Positions 10,045 through 18,755 of a stretch of DNA of 64,000 nucleotides are shown here, piece by piece (position 1 is the first letter of the stretch; each line of letters begins with the position of its first letter). A model generated the notes under the pieces. That model was not told the origin of the DNA. It did not search any database and saw only the letters and a list, made by a program, of their open reading frames with translations. Source of the DNA: an uncultured Halomonas sp. (lineage in GTDB: Bacteria; Pseudomonadota; Gammaproteobacteria; Pseudomonadales; Halomonadaceae); contig NZ_CANMTQ010000001.1 in NCBI RefSeq assembly GCF_947500835.1, positions 372,001 to 436,000 on the forward strand, given 5' to 3'. The translations under genes and the position numbers were made by a program.

Positions 10045-12315
10045 TCATGCCGCATCCCCCCCTTGCCCCGGCGCGTGCCCTACTGTTGGTTCTACCGCAG
10101 GCGCCCAGGATTCGTTCTTGCCGGGCGGAGGCGCATTTTGCATCACCACATTCAAGCGTGGCATGGCCAGGTCCTGGCCGTCCTGATCCATGCGCTGCTT
10201 GAGACGCAAATTGAAAGCGCGGGTCACATCCCATTGATATTCCGGTTTGGTGCGCATGCGAATGCGCAATACCGCTGCTCCTTCTTCAAAACGCTGAATG
10301 CCCTGAAACTCCAATGGCGACCAGATCAAGTGGCGTAGCACCGGATCCTTGCGCAGATCGTCCGCGACATCTTTCATCAAGGCAGTGGCGTCATCGATCT
10401 TCATGGTATGTGGAATACTCAGGTACATCAGTGCAATACCGAATTGCCGGGACATGTTGTGAATCGATTTGATTTCGCTGAAGGGGATGATGTGTACCAC
10501 GCCATCCAGGTCTCTGAGGCGCACGGTACGCATTGTCAATCCTTCTACGGCCCCCATGAAGTCACCGAGTTTGACGAAGTCGTCCACCGCCAGGGAATCC
10601 TCGATGAGAATGAACAGCCCGGTGATCAAGTCCTGCACCAAGGTTTGGGCGCCGAAACCGATGGCCAGACCAATGACCCCGGCACCCGCCAACAGAGGCG
10701 TCACGTTCACACCCAGGTTGGCAAGCCCGACAATGGAGGCGATTATCACGATGGTAACCAGTACCACATTGCGCAACAGGGGGGTGATGGTTTGAGCACG
10801 GGCATTATAGACGCGACGACCGCGGGTCCGTGCTGAGGTGTTCAGCGCCCGCTGGATTCCCGTATCGGCGATGATCCAGAACAACCAGGCCAGCATGACG
10901 GTCAACCCGATGCCTAGCAGCGCACGCCCGATGCGGGCGCTGATTGCGCTATCGGCGCCGATGCCTAACAGCGATACGTCCCACACCCATAGCGCCAGCT
11001 CGGCAAAGACCACCCAGATGACCAGATGGCCAAGTGCATAACCAAAACGTTCGAGACGGCGACGATATTGCGACATGCGTCGGCGCTTGACGGTTTTCTC
11101 ACTCTGACGACGCAACATGCTGTCGAGAACAATCGCCAACACCAACAAAGCCGCATCGATGATCGCCCGGACAAAGACACCTTCGGCCTCCCCACCGGTA
11201 ACGAAAATAGCCAGCAGAGAAGCCCCTATGAGCAGCAACACCGGCACGTGCCATAGCTGTGCGAGAATGTTGATCAGATCCCGCAGTGATTTTTTGTCGC
11301 GGCGTACCGAATAGGGCCGATTGCGTATCAGATGCTTGATCGGGCGCTGGATGCGTAGAACGAGCTTGATTCCCACTATACCTGCCAGCACCTTGGCCGA
11401 TACAGAAAGCCAGCCGGAAAGATCGTTACCCAGCAATACCTCTAGCCGATCACCGTTGAGCGCATCCCCAAAGGCCGCCAAGGCGCCGATGACGAAAAGC
11501 CGTTTGAGTGCCTGCTGACGCAGAAGCGCTACCGCGACACGCCGATGCCCTCGGGTAAAGATAGAGATCACCACCTCGAACACGGTGGCAAGCAACCGTC
11601 CACAAAGCGCGATGTAGGCCAGCATTAATACAATGGCACGAAATGGGACCGGCGCATTTAGCCAGCGCAGGCTTACCAGCATGACAGCAAAGGATATGGC
11701 CCAAGGCAGCACCTTGCGCAAAAAATGGATTATCAGCAATCCTGCTCGGGGTTCCGGTGGTAGCACTCGCGGCCAACCGTTGCGACGCAAGAAAAATCGC
11801 CCTATCCCTATCAGCAGTATCAATAGGCCTAGCCAAATCCCCATCAGCACCGAGGTTTCGATAGCGCCGCGCAACAGCTCTTCACGACTCGTGGAAGCGA
11901 ACAACGATTCGACGCGCTGACCGGCTCGCCTGGAACGCTGCGCCCAGATGTCTAAAGGCGCTTTGCCTTCCTGAACTTGTTCACCGGCAGCATTGAAAGA
12001 ATCTGCCAGGGCACCAAGCAGTCCTTGTCGTTCTTCACTCTGCAGGGACGATGCGCTTGCACTCGCCTCTCGCAATTCCTTGAGCCTGGCCAAAAGCTCA
12101 TCGCGCTGGGCATCGCTTTCCAGGGTTGAGATGACGTCGTCCAGCGAATTGCGTAATTCCTCTGGATCTTGCTGAGGCTGCTTTTCATCCTGACTAACAC
12201 TTCCTATGCCGGAAATCGCCAGGCCTTGGGCTTGGGATGGGCTGGATAGCAGCGTCATCAACATCAACAGCGGGACAGCGATGAACAAGGTGTACCAATT
12301 GCGAGAAAACGGCAT
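10045..12315 (-). CDS. Large MscS-family mechanosensitive channel
   Basis: Inner-membrane channel that opens on membrane tension and protects against hypo-osmotic lysis, relevant for a halophile. From the start at 12315 the protein has 756 residues: a signal peptide ending at SQAQ, a glutamine/charged periplasmic coiled-coil region to about residue 150, about ten hydrophobic segments, then the MscS pore helix and beta domain (L-L-A-G-A-G-V-I-G-L-A-I-G-F-G, followed by V-D-D-F-V-K-L-G-D). The frame extends upstream to 12444, but those 43 codons are read through an inverted-repeat mobile element; CAGGAG five bases before 12315 and the signal peptide fix the true start. Confidence 0.9.
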   Translation of the reverse strand: MPFSRNWYTLFIAVPLLMLMTLLSSPSQAQGLAISGIGSVSQDEKQPQQDPEELRNSLDDVISTLESDAQRDELLARLKELREASASASSLQSEERQGLLGALADSFNAAGEQVQEGKAPLDIWAQRSRRAGQRVESLFASTSREELLRGAIETSVLMGIWLGLLILLIGIGRFFLRRNGWPRVLPPEPRAGLLIIHFLRKVLPWAISFAVMLVSLRWLNAPVPFRAIVLMLAYIALCGRLLATVFEVVISIFTRGHRRVAVALLRQQALKRLFVIGALAAFGDALNGDRLEVLLGNDLSGWLSVSAKVLAGIVGIKLVLRIQRPIKHLIRNRPYSVRRDKKSLRDLINILAQLWHVPVLLLIGASLLAIFVTGGEAEGVFVRAIIDAALLVLAIVLDSMLRRQSEKTVKRRRMSQYRRRLERFGYALGHLVIWVVFAELALWVWDVSLLGIGADSAISARIGRALLGIGLTVMLAWLFWIIADTGIQRALNTSARTRGRRVYNARAQTITPLLRNVVLVTIVIIASIVGLANLGVNVTPLLAGAGVIGLAIGFGAQTLVQDLITGLFILIEDSLAVDDFVKLGDFMGAVEGLTMRTVRLRDLDGVVHIIPFSEIKSIHNMSRQFGIALMYLSIPHTMKIDDATALMKDVADDLRKDPVLRHLIWSPLEFQGIQRFEEGAAVLRIRMRTKPEYQWDVTRAFNLRLKQRMDQDGQDLAMPRLNVVMQNAPPPGKNESWAPAVEPTVGHAPGQGGDAA

Positions 12316-12377
12316 GCCAACTCCTGCGGCATCAAATGAATCCACTGAAAATTTTCTGTCTACTTGTTGCCAGCTAA

Positions 12378-12520
12378 GGAAGCGCTGAATAAATTGGCGA
12401 ACCGGATGAAGCGCAAGGCGCACGGAACGCAAAAGGCGAGACATAACTTGGGGTTAGGCGAGCCTTTGAGTACCGCGCAACGTAGCGATACGCCGGTGCA
12501 AACATTTATTCAGTGTTTCC
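12378..12520. mobile_element. MITE-like element, copy 1 (IS5-type ends)
   Basis: A 143-base element bounded by 17-base terminal inverted repeats with two mismatches (GGAAGCGCTGAATAAAT and, read inward from the right, GGAAACACTGAATAAAT). It is flanked by an exact 4-base direct repeat, CTAA, at 12374-12377 and 12521-12524. It has no room for a transposase. A related, decayed copy is at 44405-44560; both share the internal AAGGCGCACGGA stretch. The YTAR-type duplication and the ends resemble IS5-group elements, so movement by an IS5-family transposase elsewhere in the genome is inferred. Confidence 0.8.
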
Positions 12521-12539
12521 CTAAAGCGCCATCAAACGA

Positions 12540-12567
12540 CGAAGCCAAGACTCCCGTCTTGGCTTCG
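12540..12567 (-). terminator. Hairpin terminator of the RND efflux operon
   Basis: A 12-base perfect stem (12540-12551 with 12556-12567, loop TCCC) lies 27 bases beyond the stop of the pump gene. The T tract on the minus strand is short (CGTTTG), so this is a moderate rather than classic intrinsic terminator. Confidence 0.65.
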
Positions 12568-12594
12568 CATCACATCCACTACACCCTGAGCGAG

Positions 12595-15500
12595 CTAGGA
12601 TCCAGAAGCCTGGGTCGAACCTTCGCTACCTGTATTGCCATCTTCGCTGCGCTTGTCCTTTTTGCCCCGCTTGCGATCGAGCCACTGCGATAATCTTGCG
12701 ATCATCGCATAGAACGAAGGCACGAAGAAACTGGCGAGTATCGCCACCGACAACATGCCTACTGCCACGGTGGTACCGATCTCGTGGCTACTGCCGCTAC
12801 TTGCACCAGAAGCCAGCGCCAGTGGCAAGGTCCCGAAGATAAAGGCCAGGGACGTCATGACGATAGGACGGAAACGCTGCTCCGCCGCATTGCTGGCGGC
12901 TTCGGTAATCGACAGGCCTTGCTCCTTGCGTTGCAGCTCGGCGAATTCGACGATCAGGATGGCATTCTTCGCCGCCAACCCAACCACCACCAGCATACCG
13001 ACCTCGACATAGACGCCGATATTCAAGCCACGCAATGCAACACCGGCAATAGCGCCCAAAAAGGCGAAAGGCACCGCGGTCAATACTGCCAGCGGCAACG
13101 ACCAGCTTTCGTACTGGGCTGCCAAGATCAAGAACACCATCAACAGACCGAAGACAATCGCGATGGTGGCCGCGTTGCCGGTGTTGACTTCCTGATAGGC
13201 AGTACCGGTCCAACCCATGCTCCAGCCTTCACCCAGGGTTTCCTTGACCACCTCCTCCATGATGGCAATGGCTTGCCCGGAGCTATACCCTGGTGCTGGC
13301 CCACCTTGGAATTGAGCGGCAGAATACACGCTGTAGCGCGTCGCTACCGCTGGCGCGGTAATTCGCTCAAAGGTGACGAACTCCGCCAGGGGGATACGCT
13401 CCCCATTGCCGCTGCGCACGAAGATATTACTCAGATCCTCTTGGGATCGCCGATACTCGGCTTCGTTCTGCAGAAATACCTGAAAGTTACGGTTCTGGTA
13501 AGAGAAGTAATTGACGAAACCATTACCCAAGGTATTCGAAAGGGTACTGTTGATCGCCTGAATCGGCACCCCGTAGCTCAATGCTTTTTGCTGATCGATC
13601 TCGGCACGATAGGAAGGCACGTTGGGGTTGAAGGTCGTGAATACCTGCGCCAACTCCTCACGCTTGTTGGCCGCTTGCATGACCTTGTTGGCCGCCTGTC
13701 CCATCTCGTTGGGGCTGGCCCCTTCCAGCGCCTGTAGATAACCAGTAAAGCCCCCGGTCGTGGATAACCCGGGGATCGGGGGCAGATTGAACGAGCGCAC
13801 CGACCCGCCTGCGGTCTCGGCGCCGATCTTGTTGATGCGCGCGATGATGTCATCCGCGGTAAGATCGCGCTTTCCCCAGTCTTCTAAGCTGACAAACATG
13901 CTGCCTCGGGCGGTGTTTACAGAGCTTGTTAGCAGATCATAACCGGCGATCGCCGAGACATACTCGACGCCGGGGATCTTTTCGAACTCGTCACTGAGCG
14001 CATTCATGTAATCGGTGGTACGCGCCAGCGAGGCGGCGTCCGGTAGACTCACCGAGGCCACGGCAATGCCCTGATCTTCCTGCGGCACCAGACTCGAGGG
14101 CGTGCTCTCATAAAGCCAGAACGATCCTACGAGTACCGCCACAGTCAGCGCTAGAGCCAGTACCCAGAACCTGATAAGCGCGTGCACGATCTTCATGTAG
14201 AGCCGAGTGACCCAATCAAAGCCCTTGTTGAACCAACGCCCCGGCGCGTGTATCGCACGCATGAGCTTGGATTCTTCTTCCGGGCTTTTCTTGTGCTTGA
14301 TAAAGATTGCAGCCAGCGCCGGTGTCAGTGTCAGTGCGACAACAGCCGAGATAGCCACGGAAATGGCAATGGTGAGCGCGAACTGCTTATAGATCTGACC
14401 GGTAAAACCGCCCAGAAACGCTACCGGCACGAATACCGCTGCCATGATGAAGGCGGTCGCGATGATCGGCCCACCGACCTCGCGCATGCCCTCGCTGACC
14501 GCATCGACAATCGATGTATCTTTATCCTCCTCGAGCAGGCGCTCGACGTTCTCCACCACCAGAATGGCATCGTCCACCACGATGCCGATAGCCAGTATCA
14601 ATGCAAACAAGGACAGCAGGTTGATCGAGAACCCGAGCATATACAGCCCGGCAAAGGCGCCCAGCACTGATACCGGCACCACGGTCATGGCGATGATGGT
14701 GGCGCGCCAGTTCTGCAGGAACAGCAAGACAATCACCGCAACGATGACAAAGGCTTCGATAAAGGTATGCGTAACGGTTTCGATCGAGGCATCGATGAAC
14801 AAGGTCGTGTCGTAGGGCACCTCGTATTCAAGCCCTGCCGGGAAGCGCTCCGCCAGCTCTGCCATGGTTTGCTTGACCTCGGCTGCCGTTTCCAGGGCGT
14901 TCGCCCCGGGCTGCTGATTGATGGCCAGGGGCGCCATGGTTCCGCCGTTGAGGTTGGCGTTTACCGCGTAAGAGGAGGCGCCCAGCTCGATACGGGCCAC
15001 GTCCTTTAGAAGCAGCGAGGACCCGTCCGGATTGGTACGCAGATAGATGTTGCGAAACTCCTCCGCATCGGAGAGGCGCCCGCCGGCAGAAATGGTGTAG
15101 GTATAGGGACGCGGGTCGTCCTGGGGTTCCGCGGCGAGACTACCCGCGGGCACCTCGGTATTCTGAGACCTTATGGCGCTGGCGACTTCCGCCGGGGTCA
15201 GGTCGTACTGGGCAAGTTTGTCCGGTTCGAGCCAGATGCGCATGGCAAACTCGCTCCCGCCCAAGGCCTCTGCCTGGCCTACCCCAGGGATCTGACGCAG
15301 CTCATCGAGAATATTGAGCACAGCATAGTTCTGCATATAGGTCTTGCTGTACTCGCCCTCGGGTGAGTTCAGCGCCACGAACAGGAGAATACTGCTCGAG
15401 CTCAACTCGACCTCGACCCCTTGCGACTGAACCGCTTCGGGCAACTGGGAGAGCGCTGACTGCACCCGGTTGTTGACGTTGATGGTATTGATATCACCAT

Positions 15501-15801
15501 CGGAGCCGATCTCGAAGGCGACACTCATGCTCATGGTGCCGTTGTCTGAGCTGTTCGAGGTCATGTAGATCATGTTCTCGACGCCGTTGATCTCCTCGGC
15601 AAGAGGCGCCGCCACGGTCTGGGACACAGTCTCTGCGTTGGCGCCGGGGAAGGTCGCCCGTACCGAGACCGTGGGCGGCACCACGTCGGGATACTGCTGG
15701 ATCGGCAGGCCACGCATCGCCAGTGTTCCGATCACCACGAGGATAATCGAAAGTACCGTGGCGAAGATCGGCCGCTTGATGAAGAAATCAGAGAAATTCA
15801 T
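12595..15801 (-). CDS. RND multidrug efflux transporter (AcrB/MexB-type, HAE1)
   Basis: Inner-membrane proton-driven pump that takes drugs and other amphiphiles from the periplasm or outer leaflet and passes them to an outer-membrane channel. It has 1068 residues, the HAE1 length. The N-terminus is typical (F-F-I-K-R-P-I-F-A-T-V), and the proton-relay Asp pair is present in I-G-I-V-V-D-D-A-I-L-V-V-E-N. Two large periplasmic loops and 12 helices follow the family layout, and the end is a charged serine/glycine tail. Its ATG overlaps the stop of the adaptor gene (ATGA). No outer-membrane factor gene is adjacent, so it must borrow a TolC-like channel from elsewhere. Confidence 0.93.
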   Translation of the reverse strand: MNFSDFFIKRPIFATVLSIILVVIGTLAMRGLPIQQYPDVVPPTVSVRATFPGANAETVSQTVAAPLAEEINGVENMIYMTSNSSDNGTMSMSVAFEIGSDGDINTINVNNRVQSALSQLPEAVQSQGVEVELSSSSILLFVALNSPEGEYSKTYMQNYAVLNILDELRQIPGVGQAEALGGSEFAMRIWLEPDKLAQYDLTPAEVASAIRSQNTEVPAGSLAAEPQDDPRPYTYTISAGGRLSDAEEFRNIYLRTNPDGSSLLLKDVARIELGASSYAVNANLNGGTMAPLAINQQPGANALETAAEVKQTMAELAERFPAGLEYEVPYDTTLFIDASIETVTHTFIEAFVIVAVIVLLFLQNWRATIIAMTVVPVSVLGAFAGLYMLGFSINLLSLFALILAIGIVVDDAILVVENVERLLEEDKDTSIVDAVSEGMREVGGPIIATAFIMAAVFVPVAFLGGFTGQIYKQFALTIAISVAISAVVALTLTPALAAIFIKHKKSPEEESKLMRAIHAPGRWFNKGFDWVTRLYMKIVHALIRFWVLALALTVAVLVGSFWLYESTPSSLVPQEDQGIAVASVSLPDAASLARTTDYMNALSDEFEKIPGVEYVSAIAGYDLLTSSVNTARGSMFVSLEDWGKRDLTADDIIARINKIGAETAGGSVRSFNLPPIPGLSTTGGFTGYLQALEGASPNEMGQAANKVMQAANKREELAQVFTTFNPNVPSYRAEIDQQKALSYGVPIQAINSTLSNTLGNGFVNYFSYQNRNFQVFLQNEAEYRRSQEDLSNIFVRSGNGERIPLAEFVTFERITAPAVATRYSVYSAAQFQGGPAPGYSSGQAIAIMEEVVKETLGEGWSMGWTGTAYQEVNTGNAATIAIVFGLLMVFLILAAQYESWSLPLAVLTAVPFAFLGAIAGVALRGLNIGVYVEVGMLVVVGLAAKNAILIVEFAELQRKEQGLSITEAASNAAEQRFRPIVMTSLAFIFGTLPLALASGASSGSSHEIGTTVAVGMLSVAILASFFVPSFYAMIARLSQWLDRKRGKKDKRSEDGNTGSEGSTQASGS

Positions 15802-17096
15802 TCGCTGCTTTCTCCTTCATTGGTCTTTTCGCCATTCTGGCTACCCGCCGAGCCCTGTTGTGACGCAGCATCACTTTCCTGGGCAGGCTGCCCTTTCTGC
15901 TCGTCCTGCTTTGACGCGCCGTCAGAATCGCCATTCTGGGCGGACAGCTTTTCCGGATTACCGGAATAGGGCTGGGGATTGATCTTGTTTCCTGCCTCGA
16001 TACCACCCGGATCGCTGACAACGACGCGATCGCCGGATTTCAAGCCATCGTCGATGACTAGCAACGCACCAGCGGAATCGCCTGGGGTCACACTCTGAGT
16101 GCGCGCCTTGTTGTCGTCATCAAGTACATATACCTGCGGACCCATCAGCCCTTGCGTCACGGCAATTTCCGGCACCGCCATGACGTCATAGCGCTTCATG
16201 TTCTTGAGTTGCACCCGTGCGAACTGTCCGGGCAGCAAAAGACCGTCGGGATTGTCGAACATGGCCCTTGCCTGCACCGTGCTGGTATCGTCATTGACGC
16301 GAGAACCCAGGAAATCGATATTGCCCTTGAGTTGCTGCTGTTTCGTATCGCTGCTACCTGGAAGCTTTAACGCCGCCGTGATATCGGCGCCCTGCTGACG
16401 CTGACGGCGTAGGTCGAAGGCCTCCTGCTGAGGCAGGCTGAAACGAACTTCAATAGGATCCATCGGCGTGATGATGGCAAGCTCCGTGCCTACATCGACC
16501 ACGTTACCGACGTTGACATCGCTTAAACTGATCATGCCGGTCACCGGCGCTTGTACATTGGTGTAATCCAGATCGATCTTGGCGCTTTCCACAGCCGCCT
16601 CGGCCTGAGCGACGCTGGCATCCGCCACACGCCGTTCCGCCACGGCCTGATCATACTGCTGCTGACTAACGGAGTTCTGTGCTAACAATTGTTTGTAGCG
16701 TCTTGCATCGCGATCAGCGCGAAAGGCTTCGGCCTGGGCGCTCTTCAAATCCGCTTCGCGCTGATTGACCGTAGCCTGATAGACATCGGGTTCGATGGTA
16801 TAGAGACTTTGACCTTTCTCGACCATTTCGCCAGGCTCGAAATTGCGCGCTTCAAGCTCGCCCCTGACTCGAGCGATGATAGTAACTTGCTGCTCGCTGC
16901 GTAATTTGGCGGAGTAGGAGCGATCGTAGTCGATGGTGCGACGCTCCATGGTCATCACCTGAGCGTCTCGCGCTGGCGCCTGTTGATCCTGCTGCTGGTT
17001 TTGCTGATCCTGATCATCGTCGGAGCCGCAGCCCGTCAACAGGGATGCTATCAATAGTCCGGCGATCCACCCTTGTCTTGCAATCGATATGCGCAT
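15798..17096 (-). CDS. RND efflux periplasmic adaptor lipoprotein (AcrA/MexA-type)
   Basis: Membrane-fusion protein joining the pump to the outer-membrane channel. A lipobox L-T-G-C at about residue 22 shows lipid anchoring. Then come the split lipoyl halves (E-P-G-E-M-V-E-K-G-Q-S-L and A-P-V-T-G-M-I-S-L), the alpha-hairpin rich in Ala/Gln/Asp between them, and beta-barrel and proximal domains. The last 70 or so residues are a Gln/Ser/Gly-rich tail, longer than in AcrA. The frame is open to 17252, but the start at 17096 has AAGGAG and a proper signal peptide, while the upstream part runs over the operator. Confidence 0.92.
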   Translation of the reverse strand: MRISIARQGWIAGLLIASLLTGCGSDDDQDQQNQQQDQQAPARDAQVMTMERRTIDYDRSYSAKLRSEQQVTIIARVRGELEARNFEPGEMVEKGQSLYTIEPDVYQATVNQREADLKSAQAEAFRADRDARRYKQLLAQNSVSQQQYDQAVAERRVADASVAQAEAAVESAKIDLDYTNVQAPVTGMISLSDVNVGNVVDVGTELAIITPMDPIEVRFSLPQQEAFDLRRQRQQGADITAALKLPGSSDTKQQQLKGNIDFLGSRVNDDTSTVQARAMFDNPDGLLLPGQFARVQLKNMKRYDVMAVPEIAVTQGLMGPQVYVLDDDNKARTQSVTPGDSAGALLVIDDGLKSGDRVVVSDPGGIEAGNKINPQPYSGNPEKLSAQNGDSDGASKQDEQKGQPAQESDAASQQGSAGSQNGEKTNEGESSE

Positions 17097-17167
17097 CGGC
17101 GCGCTCCTTAGTCCTTTACTTGAGTTCAATGGCCTCAGAGTCGGCCGATAGCCGCACAGGATACAAC

Positions 17168-17183
17168 CATACATCCATGTATG
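17168..17183. promoter_or_regulatory. Probable TetR/AcrR operator in the divergent promoter region
   Basis: A 7-base inverted repeat, CATACAT-CC-ATGTATG, lies between the divergent adaptor and TetR genes. It resembles the known AcrR operator, which contains TACATACAT...ATGTATGTA, and the AcrR-like HTH of the neighbouring regulator fits. Binding there would repress both transcripts. Confidence 0.75.
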
Positions 17184-17245
17184 TAAATATCGTCTACTTG
17201 GCGTTATGATGGGGTTACGTGCTTTTAAGTGAGTGGATGTAACCC

Positions 17246-17884
17246 ATGCCAAGACGTACCAAAGCGGAAGCCAACATTACCCGCGAAACCCTTCTCGATG
17301 CCGCCGAGAAGGCTTTTTTCGACAATGGCGTGGCGCGAACATCCCTGGAGCAGATCGCCAGTCATGCCGGAATGACCCGAGGCGCAGTCTATTGGCATTT
17401 CAAGAACAAGGCCGCCCTTTTTCATGCCTTGATAGAGCGCGTGCGCATGCCTTTCGAGGAACTGATCGAGGAAGTTAACGAACCGGCTCTACTCGACTCA
17501 CCGCTGGAAACACTGCGTCTTGCATGCCATCGTGGTCTGACACGTCTTGAACAGCCCCAGTTACGCCGAGTGCATTCGATCCTGCTGCATCGCTGCGAGT
17601 TCTTCGGCGACATCAATCCGCTGGAAATGCAGAATCGCATAGTTCAAGAGTGTCATGACGAGCTATACGCACAGTTTTGCAAGGCGCACGAACAGCATTT
17701 GCTGAACCCCGCTCTGTCACCCGAAATGGCAACCCATCTGCTGCAAGCGATGCTGGGCGGTCTTTTCCATGATTGGCTGCGGGAACCCGACCGATTTTCG
17801 CTGAGTGAAGAAGGCGGAGCATTGATCGATACCCTTTTCCAACTCATGAGTCAGCATTCTTCAGACCAACGCTCTTCAAGATAG
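17246..17884 (+). CDS. TetR-family repressor of the RND operon (AcrR-like)
   Basis: DNA-binding repressor of 212 residues. The N-terminal HTH is nearly canonical for AcrR/TtgR: E-Q-I-A-S-H-A-G-M-T-R-G-A-V-Y-W-H-F-K-N-K at about residues 31-52. The C-terminal ligand domain matches the AcrR C-terminal type (R-R-V-H-S-I-L-L-H-R-C-E-F). It is divergent from the adaptor gene with the operator between them, so it likely represses pump expression until a substrate binds. The stop is eight bases before the convergent ketosamine-kinase gene's end. Confidence 0.92.
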   Translation: MPRRTKAEANITRETLLDAAEKAFFDNGVARTSLEQIASHAGMTRGAVYWHFKNKAALFHALIERVRMPFEELIEEVNEPALLDSPLETLRLACHRGLTRLEQPQLRRVHSILLHRCEFFGDINPLEMQNRIVQECHDELYAQFCKAHEQHLLNPALSPEMATHLLQAMLGGLFHDWLREPDRFSLSEEGGALIDTLFQLMSQHSSDQRSSR

Positions 17885-17892
17885 TCGAACAA

Positions 17893-18729
17893 TCAGCCAA
17901 GCTCGTCGATCCTGCGTTCCACTGCGCCACGATAGCCAGCGCCAAAGAGCAACAAATGGTTGAGCAGCGGATAGAGCTGAAACACTCCTTCTCGCCGGGG
18001 CCAGTCGTCGGGCCGGTTACCGTCCCAGTAGGCCTCGAAGAAGGCCGCGGAGAGCGAACCAAAAAGCGTCAGCATGGCGAGATCCACCTCAGGGTAGTGA
18101 CGATAGATTGCTGGATCGATGATTGCCGGACCTTCGCGAGTGTAAAGCACGTTACCTGACCACAAATCACCATGCACCAGGCTAGGCCGCACATTCGGCA
18201 GCCAGCTTTCCAGATCCTCGGCGATGCGGATCAATCGTTCGAGGGCATTCTTCCTCAGCAAGCCTTTTTCGGCGCAAGCCTTTCCTAATGGCAACAATCG
18301 CCGCTCTCGCTGAAAAACACGTCCATCGCTACAAGGCGTATTGTCCTGAGGCGTTGGACCGCAGGCGTTGTCCTGCTCCCAGCCGTGGGTCCTGTCGCTC
18401 ACTGCGTGGAGTTGACGCAATCCTTCGCCCAACTGCTGGTCGGCCCGGGAACTTCCCGAGATCGCGCCCAGCGCCTCCATGATGAGCATGTCATCATCGA
18501 TTCCCAGCACCTCGGGCACGATCAGTGACGTTCCTGCGCCACGCAATGCGCGCAAACCGTCGGCCTCTCCCATCAAGCGAACGGGGTCGTCCTGCTTGAC
18601 GACCACTCGCCCCCGGTCGGTATGCAGTTGCCAAACCTGGGCACTGTCTCCCCCGGACAGAGGCATCAATTCACCGCAGGGAGCGATATTCAAGGCTTGA
18701 AGTCGTTTACGCCAATCGCTGGAAACCAT
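17893..18729 (-). CDS. Fructosamine/ketosamine-3-kinase family protein
   Basis: Small-molecule kinase with the aminoglycoside-phosphotransferase fold. The family phosphorylates ketoamine adducts (fructosamines, ribulosamines) on protein lysines so that they fall off, a form of deglycation. Key motifs are G-G-D-S-A-Q-V-W (nucleotide loop), the catalytic V-H-G-D-L-W-S-G-N and the metal site I-I-D-P-A-I-Y. The C-terminal Y-P-L-L-N-H-L-L-L-F-G-A-G-Y is typical. The start at 18729 has AAGGA well placed and gives 278 residues. The 3' end of the Kef antiporter gene is just upstream (26 bases), so the two may be co-transcribed. Confidence 0.88.
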   Translation of the reverse strand: MVSSDWRKRLQALNIAPCGELMPLSGGDSAQVWQLHTDRGRVVVKQDDPVRLMGEADGLRALRGAGTSLIVPEVLGIDDDMLIMEALGAISGSSRADQQLGEGLRQLHAVSDRTHGWEQDNACGPTPQDNTPCSDGRVFQRERRLLPLGKACAEKGLLRKNALERLIRIAEDLESWLPNVRPSLVHGDLWSGNVLYTREGPAIIDPAIYRHYPEVDLAMLTLFGSLSAAFFEAYWDGNRPDDWPRREGVFQLYPLLNHLLLFGAGYRGAVERRIDELG

Positions 18730-18755
18730 GGGGTTTTCCTTCAAAACCGTTGTCT

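Noticed and set aside
17097..17252. Longer N-terminus of the RND adaptor
   Set aside because: The frame would cover the operator and place the lipoprotein signal 52 residues from the start.
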